Assembly (NCBI GenBank): GCA_029215795.1
Contig: JARDYH010000003.1
Location: forward strand, 18,330,001 to 18,394,000
Direction of reading: 5' to 3'
DNA length: 64,000 nucleotides
From: Anniella stebbinsi
Taxonomy: Eukaryota > Chordata > Lepidosauria > Squamata > Anniellidae
This document shows, piece after piece, positions 55,266 to 64,000 of this stretch. The notes beneath the pieces were generated by a model. The model had not been told where the DNA came from and searched no databases. It saw only the letters and a program-made list of their open reading frames with translations. Made by a program: the position numbers and the translations under genes. Numbering within the stretch: the first letter of the stretch is position 1; every line of letters starts with the position of its first letter.

Positions 55266-56399
55266 TCTTTTCCAACATTCTCTATAAAAGTTGACTACAA
55301 ACCATCAGAAATATTATTCCTTCTAGTCATCCACTTTGTCCTCATCCACAAGAATTTCAGATTTCAGAAAAGCTTGTAGCTTCAAGTCAATAACCAAGCC
55401 ATGGGTACAATCATGGCTCCCCAGTCTCATCAGCATCACCACTACTCGGTGATCCTATGATCAACTGTAGGGAAGTAAACTGGGAACACCCACAGAAAAT
55501 TAGGGGTTTCTGCATACTTAGAAGACTGCCCAGATATGTGGAAAATATTAGTGTGTGTTTTAAGAGAAGAATACCCCTAAACAGGTTTAAAGGACTGAGC
55601 ATACTCATTGGCCTAATAGACCCCATAAAAGTTTATAATATCCTAGTGAGGAATAAGCAATTAGAGGCAGCGAATGTGTGCCATGAAGTGCACATCTCCC
55701 AAATCTTAATTCCCTCCCCCACCCAGTCCATGATGACCATTTTGAATATAAGAGTCCCCAGGAAGGATTTATTTACACTGGACGAAAAGCCTTCAATACC
55801 AATTAATAATATCTCAAAGGACGCTGTGCTACTAAGAGAGCCTCTAACAGCTAATAGCATTGTGGAAGAAAGAGGAAAATTAATGGTTTTGGGATCCCCT
55901 GACCCCAATTCCCTTCTTAACCTCTTCCATAGAGGTAAATACCCCATCTCCAAAAGATAAATAAGCCATCCCCTACCACATAGGTTTAGGGCTAGATGAG
56001 CAGTTTCTTGCAATCTCATAGTATGGCACTACAGGATGGAGGAAATTTCCCAATTATTTATCTGCCTCCCTGCAATTCTTAACTCCCCTCCCCACTCATT
56101 ACAAGTTGTATCAACTTGTTAATGGCTGGTGTAAAACAATGTTGTCCCAACCCCTGCCCCAAAGGCCTCTACCTAAGATAACATTATCATCATTTGAACC
56201 CATGGGAAGGAGACCCTTGAGGGCTAGAAGGCCTTCAACTAGGATAGCTACCACTACTTCCACCCCACTATCAACCAAATCCTGGGGTAGACAACACTGC
56301 AACCAACTTCATTTTCTGGACAAGGAAGGTATGCAATGAATATATAACTACCATGTTATACTGGAAACACACTGACCATTGCACGTATCTGCATACTTC
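55266..56399. other. No recognised gene; 167-codon open frame of unknown nature
   Basis: Frame 55457-55960 (plus) begins MINCREVNWEHPQKIRGFCI and ends HRGKYPISKR. A 128-codon frame lies on the opposite strand, and a second plus frame with basic content lies at 56106-56339 (MGRRPLRARRPSTRIAT). None shows a domain I recognise. A decayed gag-like or ORF1-like protein of an unidentified element is possible. Confidence 0.3.
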
Positions 56400-56490
56400 C
56401 TGCTATTGCCCTGTGTTATAACTGCCTCGATCTAGACGGAGAGGCGGGTAAGAAATAAATCGTTATTATTATTATTATTATTATTATAAA
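56400..56490 (+). repeat. LINE 3' end with (TTA)n tail
   Basis: CTGCCTCGATCTAGACGGAG AGGCGGGTAAGAAATAAAT followed by (TTA)n. It is the plus-strand counterpart of the 3' end at 37797-37870. Confidence 0.75.
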
Positions 56491-56514
56491 GACTCTTGGA
56501 TAAAGACTCATGGC

Positions 56515-56760
56515 TAAATAAATTTTTATTTATTTATTTACAATATTTATATACTGCTCCCCATTCAGAATTTTGGAGCTGTAGACAAAATAAAATAGAA
56601 TAAAAACAGAATAAAAATACATTAAAAGTAGATTTTTAAAAGAAACAAAGTGCAAAATACAAAATAAACCATGGCTGGTCATTAAGGCTTCCTGGAACCA
56701 GGGAATTCCACAGGAGGGGGCCCACCACACTGAAGGCTCCACACTGAATTTCCATCAGGC
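56515..56760 (-). repeat. L2-like LINE 3' region (antisense)
   Basis: TTTATTTATTTACAATATTTATATACTGC, then AATACATTAAAA repeats, then GGGAATTCCACAGGAGGGGG. The last block is the antisense REF(Q/H) region common to these repeats. Confidence 0.6.
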
Positions 56761-58342
56761 ATTCTTAAAACCACAATACCCAACCACCCAACATATAAAA
56801 AAAAAAGATCAACAAGAGCTGGTACGAGGAGTATCTATTACAGAACAGCACCGAAGAGAAAGCAACAGAACACCACTTGATGTCACCTGAAGATCCCACT
56901 TATAACAACTTCAATGTATCAGCAGCGATCTACAGCCAATCCTAGACAATGATACTTAACTCACATAAGCCTTGGCTGGTAGGATCTCTTACAGTCAGCC
57001 CCTGTAGACAACAGAGACCCAGTCCCAGGAATTAGGGTCTGCAACAAATCCAAATGTCAGTTCTGTTCCTGTATTTACACAGTAACCCTGTTACAAGTCC
57101 TAATAACATAAGAGGTTCATTCACCTGCTCATTCCCCAATGTGATATATACCATGACTTGTCAACTAGGTCTTTCTGCTTCTTGTGTAGAGACTGTCCTG
57201 CATATCTTACACAGAGAATAAATACACACAGATCCAACAACAACAACAAAATGCAATATCAAAAAACCAGTGGAGAAACATTTAATTTTCCAGGAGACTC
57301 TGCTGATGACCTCAAAGTCAACATCACTCAACAAAAAGACATCAAAGGGAGGTGCTAGTGTTAAGTTGATGAACTCAACTTATCAGTACATTTAATTTTG
57401 TTCAATTGAGCTTAATCAGAACCCTGGGTTTCTTTCCAACTACAAGTGTTAAATTAGCATAGCATAGCTATATAGTATTATCACAGTTACTACTTTTGTG
57501 AATGGGTGGAGCCCTCCATAGATACACTTTAATTTCATGGCAGTTTGGTCGCACTGTTTAAAATGTTTTCCCTCGGTGTTTATGTGTGTTTATGTGTGTT
57601 TACCTGGCAACTAAGGATAACATTTTATGCTTCTGATGGGCCCTAGTTCAAAAAGCTTATGCTTCAATGAATCTGTTGGTAATGAAGGTGCCAAAACTGT
57701 TTTTTGTATTAACATAACAACCATTGAAAGAATAAGACGGTGTTCTGGTACAAGTAGTGAAAAAATAGAGTAAGTACAAAAAACACAGCAAAGCTATAAG
57801 AGAGGGCAAAGAAAGAAGTAGTTGGGAAGGAGTATCCTTTTGAAACCAGACAGGAGCACCAGGCACAATCCACCACTGAAGACCCGGGATTAAAGAACAC
57901 TTGTTAATGTTTCCAAAAACCTGACTACTGAAAGCATCCCAGATATTATTTCCAGTTTCTCACCTAGATTAATAAGCTTTTAATGTATTTTAAATATGCT
58001 GTATTCTGAAGTATTCAGTTGCTGGGATTGCCTCAGGGTTAAGTTCTGCCACATCTATTTTTCGTAAAAGTCTAATATTCTTCTTGCACATGAATCTCCC
58101 TCATGTTCCACTGAACTTTTGACCTGGTCAATGCTGAGCCACCTCCTCCCCTCCAAACTCACAGCTGCAAAATCTTGAAAAGAAGGACCCTGAGCTTTGT
58201 CAGGCAGCTGCCTCTGCTAAAGCCAGCATGGGGGCTTGGCTGTTCAACACTCTCTTCCCATAACAATACCCAGAGCCTGGTCTGATAGATGCACTGCTTT
58301 ATCTGAGCCAAACAACTTCGTAAATCCATTCCCCTTCTTCAG
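56761..58342. other. No gene seen
   Basis: No recognisable feature except short simple tracts (TGTTTATGTG repeats near 57580-57600). Confidence 0.4.
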
Positions 58343-58563
58343 CCTCTCATTACGCAATGGTCCAGGAAAAAGAAAATGAAACATCTGCTTCCCAGATTCT
58401 GAGACATACAGCTGCTGGTGGCAGCCTACATCTGGAACCATCACCTTCTTCCAGTCTAGTAAGCACAAGGTTGAGGACTGACAATGAAAAAGAAGGGAGC
58501 TCAGGTTTCAATGATGAAAACCAAAGTCTTTTTCAAGAATCTTCTGTGAAGAGAGCTATAAAG
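58343..58563 (+). CDS. Possible host exon, unidentified (weak)
   Basis: The stretch is preceded by a pyrimidine-rich acceptor-like sequence (CCATTCCCCTTCTTCAG) and followed by a donor-like AAG|GTCAGG. It is open in one frame throughout and translates to hydrophilic, Ser/Glu-rich protein with segments such as SHYAMVQEKENETSASQILR and EGSSGFNDENQSLFQESSVK. Its amino-acid make-up is more protein-like than the other orphan frames here. I do not recognise the protein and see no companion exon. It could equally be chance or a retrocopy fragment. Confidence 0.2.
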
Positions 58564-59184
58564 GTCAGGCCATAGTAAAATTCTCTTCTGTACTTTATCA
58601 CTACTGATCATCTCAACTGGGGAAGATCTTATAGGCCTGCATAAATTCAGGGCTGGAAAAAATCCCATATGCCCTGGGTGTCTAGGCACTTAAAAAGCTA
58701 ATTATTTATTTACTGCTGTGTATGGCTGTCACCTAAAAACTTGATGCTGGCATTTAGGAATATGAAATATTTTACTAACCCTGTTATGTATTGTCATTCT
58801 GGCACATACCGACTTTAAAAATTAAGCGGGAACTTTGTATATCAAATTCTGATTTTGTGCATGCCCCCAAGGATCAATAGCTGGTGCTATTTCTTCCTCT
58901 TAAGCCCCATTTTCTGAAAGTGCCTAAGATTCTATGAACACCAAGCATTTAGGACAATCAAGACTTAGGATGATGGCCTTTCCAAAACCTTTGCCTGTCT
59001 TCATTTATAAATAGCACTAGAATACATTTATACAATTTTCAGAGTACTGCTTAATAGCCAGCTCTTCTCAATTCCCTTCCTAATTCTTTGAGCACTTGTT
59101 CCACCTGGCTGCAGCAGGGGCAAGATAGCACCACTCCATCAGTTTAGCTGGAATAAAAGGCCTGGCATCAGAAAGTCAAGAAAG
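58564..59184. other. No gene seen
   Basis: No feature recognised. Confidence 0.4.
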
Positions 59185-59260
59185 TAAGTGACAGGCTGAA
59201 CTCCCTAGGGAGGGCATTCCAAAATTTGGGGACCACCATGGAGAAGGCCCCTGGAGAAGA
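59185..59260 (+). repeat. LINE-like fragment (RE FQ.L..TMEKA block)
   Basis: CTGAACTCCCTAGGGAGGGC ATTCCAAAATTTGGGGACC... GAGAAGGCCC is a short piece of the conserved reptile L2-like 3' region. Very short. Confidence 0.45.
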
Positions 59261-59794
59261 ATTAGAGCCGAATTAGCATGTTTTCCTGTTCATTCCCTAT
59301 CCCTTTTTCCTTTTGAATCATATCTACTAGGGTAGGGACTGTGTTTGGTCAATAGGTATATCTGGGAAATGGTGATGCCATTAGCCAAATCAGAATTGTG
59401 ATGATGTCAGATACTGTCCATATCTTTTATTTATTTTATTGGATTTTCAAAATAAAATACAGTGAGGACAAACAAAAACTAAACACAATGGTACTAATTC
59501 AAAATCCCTCCCCATTCTTTTATTATTCCCTCTCTTTTAGTGATGGTCCACATCCAGTAACCCATTTCCCTATGCAACTCATACCAAAAACAGGAGTAGC
59601 TCCATGCAGCAGTACACCATCTATGGGCACCAAAAGATAGGAGGTAGAGAAGAGGGAGAATAAACCAGCCAACTTATTTCCTTCCTTCCTGTCCATTCTT
59701 GTTCATCAGCTTCCCTACAAAACATAGACATGCCAATTGGTCACTGTTTCAGGATAGCCATTCAAACTGAAAAGCTATAGTATAAGTACCAGGA

Positions 59795-59865
59795 AGCAAG
59801 CCTCACTGAATACATTGGAGCTTACTTCTGACTAAGCATGCATGGGATAAGACTGTATAACACAC
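59795..59865 (-). repeat. Short interspersed repeat of squamate type, diverged
   Basis: CACTGAATACATTGGAGCTTACTTCTGACTAAGCATGCATGGGATAAGACTG reads as an altered copy of the family at 16555 and 53275. Confidence 0.55.
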
Positions 59866-60135
59866 TGCCTATATTTGTTTCATGACACTGTAGATCTAGT
59901 GAAAATTGATGATAGAAGGCTAAAGCCCAAGATATGGGAAAGGGAAGAACACAGCAGACACAATTAGTCATTGAGAAAATTTGTTCTTAGAACAGGTCAT
60001 TCTACTCTTGCCTTACTGCCCATGATTAAACAGTCACGTTCAGGCTCTGATTCCTTCTCAAGTGCCCTCTCCTGTTTGTAGCACAGTCCAACCTCAAGCA
60101 AGTCAAGCTTTAGATGTAACTGCATCAAACACGAG

Positions 60136-60364
60136 GGCTGAATTCGGACGATACAATAAGCAACGGGGGGGAGGGGGGGAGACAATCGTCAGTTGTATTG
60201 ACTATCATGTCGTCCAAATGCTGCCATAGTCAACTCAGTGCTGATCCTAATCCACATCACAGTTGATTATTTATTACCATGTTGTGTGGGGAGTACCCCC
60301 TAGATGAACAACTGTAAAGTTGATTATTACCCCACCATGACTATTGTGTTGTCCGAATTCAGCC
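60136..60364. mobile_element. TIR element D (229 bp) nested in DIRS copy E
   Basis: Starts GGCTGAATTCGGACGATACA and ends with TGTGTTGTCCGAATTCAGCC, the same TIR family as A-C but without cargo. The flanks are GAG and AGG, so the 3-bp duplication has been blurred, perhaps by loss of one base in a C/G run. Internal end-like motifs (CATGTCGTCCAAATGCTGCC near 60206) again echo the termini. Confidence 0.85.
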
Positions 60365-61866
60365 AGGGTCTTGTACTGACTGTGCTGTTTGCTGGGTCGA
60401 CAACCCTAAGGATTGCGCCATGCGAAGGACCTGGTCTGCAAAGTGACCCAGATCCTCGGAAGGTGATACTGTCTCAGTTGATCCCACTGCCGCCTCTGGT
60501 GAAGATACTGAGGGCTGGCAGGATGATGGTGAAGTCGAATCAGACAGATAAACTTCTGACGTAGGCAAATCAACAGGTCTTATGCCTGGCTGTATTTCTG
60601 CTACCGGGTCAGACGGGTGCACTAACTCACATAGCATTGTCTCAGTTTGATGGGTAGTAGTAGGAATATTAGGCACCGTTGGCTGTATTTGGACAGGAAG
60701 ATTTCCTAAGACCGAAGCCTCTGTGGGGCCAATATTAACTGTCTCTGAGCGTGCTCTGTTCAGCTGCAACGACTGTACTGAAGGATGTCTAGTAACTATT
60801 GGAGGTTGCCTAAGTTGATCCTCCCTTTCCAGCAGCCTAGAAACTGTAGCCTCTGGTATCCGTCTGTCTTCGCTTCTTGTTGGATGACTATATCCATAGA
60901 CGTCCCTATAATAATCTGCTCTGTCCCACTCTCTGTAATAAGGTGATGGCAGACAAGCCCACTCTTGATGTCTATCCCAGTGATGAGGTGATCGGGATCA
61001 ATGTCAATAATACCATTGATCATAACCTCCTGCAGTCGAGTAAGAATAAACGGATCCAGGCGAGTCCCGACGCCGATCCCGTCTTGGTGATTCGATATGC
61101 CTGACACTCTCTGCCCTCCTCCATGCCACTGGTTGTGGTATTACAGTGGGGGTTGGAGACGTATCTCTTATTTCTCCTTCGCTGGTGTCTTGTTTGCACC
61201 AAACTTTGGATAGGAGAAAACAACAGAGGAGGCACTGTTGGTACTGTAACAGGCACTATAACCTCTTGATCTCAAATGTCATCGATCACTTCGGCATCGA
61301 CCGCCGGCAAAGTTGGCCTGTCGACTTCGAGCCTGTCGAGTTCAAGTGTTAATGGGCCTGGAGTCGGTAACCTGCTTACAGGAGATATAGCGACTGCTGA
61401 CATTTCGCCACTAACAGGCTATGTAGCTTTCTTATGCACTTTCTTTTTCTTTTTCACGAAGGCCAGATGAGCCCTTTGATTGTTTGGCTCTCTTAGACAA
61501 TGTTTTCACCACCGACGCAGTATAAGAGCTTCATGGCATTATTGGAATATCAGACACACATGATGCCTCAGGTTGTTCAGTAGTTGCTGTGTCCATAGGG
61601 GTGTCTTTCCCCACAGTTTCCAATGCCTTACCCCACAGCACTGCCCTTAATCTGTCTGATCTATGCTTTTTCATTTGTTTCGAGAAAGCTTTCCAGAAAG
61701 AACACGTATTGACTACGTGTCCTTCACCAAGACACAGAAGACAAACTGTGACCATGTGATAAGGGTAGTTTACTGCCACAACAAACACACTTCTTAAAAG
61801 GCACACGAAGGGCCGTACGCCCAAAGCAGGCGACCTAAAGATCACGGAGTTATAAACAAAAAACAA
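60359..61866 (-). pseudogene. DIRS gag-like ORF1 (copy E)
   Basis: The N-terminal piece (61866-61531) carries VCLLCLGEGHVVNTC, a complete C-X2-C-X4-H-X4-C zinc knuckle, followed by FSKQMKKHRSDRLRAVLWGK. The middle (61107-60796) is an arginine/aspartate-rich linker. The lower piece (60769-60365) has SPSEDLGHFADQVLRMAQSL, almost the same as copy F. The protein packages element RNA in DIRS elements. It is broken by stops and frameshifts and by element D at VQDP. Confidence 0.82.
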
Positions 61867-62162
61867 AAAATGAAAGGAAGAAATGTATCAAAGTAAAAAG
61901 GAATAGACAGAAAAAGAGAAAACACCTAATCAAGAGAATAAGTCTCAATATTAGCCGATAAGTCCCTCATGAGCGCTACAACAATGGCGGTTGAAGAGAG
62001 ACTGAGGGAAGGACGGGAACTGTTAGGACATGCGCACTACAAGGTGGGGGAAGGGTTCCTGCCTAAAACGCCATTTTAGTTATAGAAGTTTTTCCCAAAG
62101 GAGACTCTGCGCAGGCGCAGAGCCCATATGTGTGATACACAGAGACCACGATGAAGAATGTG

Positions 62163-62185
62163 TATATATATATATATATATATAT
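62163..62185. repeat. (TA)n microsatellite at the edge of copy E
   Basis: About eleven TA units immediately beyond the DIRS 5' end. Confidence 0.95.
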
Positions 62186-64000
62186 GCTGTGGCCAAGGGA
62201 CTGCTGCTTTCATGGTAGCATAGCTATTCAACTGAGTGCCCTGGGAGACATTCCATGGAAAACCCATGTTAATAACACCAGGGTGGACTGCTAGAAAAAG
62301 AAGGCACATCAGAAGGCACTTAGAAGCTGAGAAGAATGTCAAAAAAAGATGAACAGACCTTTGGGGAAGTCTAGTCTATTGCATATATGGGGAAGTCGAG
62401 GCTATTGTATATCTGAATTTGGAGGTCAGAAATTATGACACTAAAGTTAAGAGCCCTGAGCTGGTCAAAAAATCAGTGCCAGAACTTTAGACCTTCATAA
62501 ACTTCATAACCATCTGGATAGTCTTCAGATATGAGGTGCTCACCATCTTCAACCCTATCTATTACCAAGGATGTGAATGGCTGGGTGGCCACCCACAGAT
62601 TGGTCAGCTTGTGTCTTCCTAATATTCATAAACTATAAAATAAAAACAATATAAAAATAGCTATGGGCCAATTCATATAAATCTGGCAGCACCATATACA
62701 GAAAAGCTGTGAACAGAAATGATATATGTAAGAAGCAGGTTCAAGATTACAGGTGTCACCATTATTAGCTTCACAAGATTGCTATGGTCAAATAGTTGGC
62801 ATTTATGAAATAATTGTGAAGTAATCACATATTTAACTACATAATCAATAAAATAATTGCAAATCAATAGATCTTAATGTCTTCCTCTAATACTAAACAC
62901 CACCACATGTAATAGAAATATTACTAAGAATCATCATCACAAATTGTTCAATGCAAAATGCTTCTTTCCTGACACCTGTAACCATAGAATAGAGTAGAAG
63001 AGCTGTAAAAAATAAAAGTGTTGTCCATAGCTGCAGTCCCTGTTATGGATTAAAATAGTTGTTGAAAAAAGAAATTCAGGACTTTATCACTTTACTGGCC
63101 CTTTGTTTCTGTCCTGCTGGAGCACAAAAGTACAAGTTGATGCACCTTCAAGAGTATGTCTCAAAGAAAGAGATTCATTGTATAAGAAATGGTGTAAAGT
63201 AGTAGCGTTTAAATTTATTATGCCAGCATCAGAGATTCAGTACCCCTATGGGACTCCATATCTACAGGGGCATGGAAACCATCATCCCACCCTCCTCTGT
63301 CCCCTGACTTCCATCTCTATGTTTTACCACCTGCCCCATCTATATATATTTTTAGGAAGAATTGGTAGCTGCATTTTCCTGGCAGCCTCTGCTCATCACT
63401 TCATACCAAGAGTGCCGCCAATTTGAGAGTCTGCAAGGTGCCCCAATTTAGTTTCACTGATAACAAGCTTCTAATTCATATCCCACCAAAAAATGTCCTA
63501 TGTCTTATCTCTAACAGATTTCCGAAAATATTTAGTCCACTCCCATATTGAAAATATGGGAGCGGGTGTTAAGAGTATAGGGATCAAACATAATGTACAA
63601 AGCCACATAATAAAGTTTCTTTCCCCATCCCCCAAGAGAGGAGACAGTTGCTCCAGACCATATTAAATGTTCCCACTTGGCAAGCCTGTTCTAGGAACTG
63701 GAGTCCAAACTGACTCACTGGTGAAGCAAACCAGATGCTAATTCAGGCTTCCAAAGGTGAAAGGCTAGTGCAATTGCCCTTTATCATTCTAAATTCAAGA
63801 TCTTTTCCCTGCTTCACATGCTTGGGCAGAGAACCTTCCCCCACCTACATCAATAGGTGGGGGAGGGGCTCTCTTTGCTAAGGAACTCCATCACTGAGAA
63901 AGCCTTTCCCCTTTCACAAATTTAGCACTGCATAAGGGATTCTCCCCTCCTCCAAAATTCACATCCTGTTCTAGGAGTTTTAAGTATTCTCACATCCTGT
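62186..64000. other. No gene seen
   Basis: AT-rich DNA to the end of the window. The 107-codon open frame at 63103-63426 has no domain I recognise. Confidence 0.4.

Larger units (their letters stand above)
59998..62160 (-). mobile_element. DIRS-like retrotransposon copy E (5' part), interrupted by element D
   Basis: On the minus strand it starts at a 5' terminal repeat (about 62030-62160: CTGCGCAGGCGCAGAGCCCA, CACAGAGACCACGATGAAGA), matching copy F at 36720-36812. It continues through gag to about 60365, is cut by element D (60136-60364), and resumes at 60135 with VFDAVTSKA, which aligns with VFNAVYTETA of F. Sequence resembling gag persists to about 59998. RT, RNase H and recombinase are absent, so the copy is truncated at its 3' side. 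Confidence 0.82.

Noticed and set aside
1..64000. CRISPR array, prokaryotic operons, rRNA genes
   Set aside because: Repeats present are microsatellites, minisatellites or transposable elements. No regular spacer-repeat pattern, no ribosomal sequence and no bacterial gene layout.

Overview
The window reads as vertebrate intergenic or intronic DNA, most likely from a squamate reptile (lizard or snake). The clade is an inference from the repeat mix: L2, CR1 and L1 LINE pieces, DIRS-type tyrosine-recombinase retrotransposons, hAT-like and other TIR elements, a mariner-type transposon, tRNA-headed SINEs, and a short interspersed repeat (AATCCTATGCATG... / AGTCCCACTG.GTTCAATGGG) typical of lizard and snake sequence. 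I found no intact host gene, rRNA, tRNA gene, bacterial operon or CRISPR array. Nearly all protein-like reading frames are remnants of mobile elements. One stretch near 58.35 kb could be a host exon, but it is weakly supported.

Layout. 1-13 kb: mostly unassigned AT-rich DNA with an L2 3' end (3.3 kb), a CR1 3' half (5.2-6.1 kb, minus), a 550-bp hAT-like fold-back element with an exact 8-bp target duplication (6.3-6.9 kb), a perfect 40-bp palindrome (10.8 kb) and TIR element A (12.8-13.3 kb). 13.6-15.7 kb: an L2 piece, then an ORF1-only ('half-L1') retrotransposon with an 18-bp target duplication. 17.6-21.1 kb: a decayed DIRS-like copy (G) that lacks its reverse transcriptase. 25.2-26.7 kb: the 1.55-kb cargo-carrying TIR element B. 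27.8-28.9 kb: the 3' end of another DIRS-like copy (H). 29.0-37.1 kb: a three-layer nest, with an L2 reverse transcriptase split by a nearly complete DIRS-like element (F) that is itself split by TIR element C, a sister of B. 37.8-38.3 kb: a LINE end. 40.0-41.4 kb: a mariner-type transposon. 42.6-56.8 kb: SINEs, an L2 RT fragment, a small MITE, CR1 pieces and minisatellites separated by long unassigned stretches. 60.0-62.16 kb: a fourth DIRS-like copy (E) split by TIR element D.

How the parts relate. The four DIRS-like copies all lie on the minus strand and share gag, zinc-knuckle, RT/RNase H, recombinase and terminal-repeat parts in different states of decay. A family of TIR elements with ends GGCTGAATTCGGAC...GTCCGAATTCAGCC occurs four times (A-D). 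Two of them (C, D) landed inside DIRS-like elements. C left a 3-bp TAT duplication, and its removal restores the DIRS reading frame exactly, so the order of insertion is L2, then DIRS, then C. B and C carry about 1.3 kb of GC-rich cargo with a long conserved reading frame, promoter-like motifs and a polyadenylation signal. This is the best candidate here for something undescribed.

Limits: everything was read by eye. Element names are superfamily-level, boundaries without TIRs or target duplications are approximate, and no database comparison was possible.
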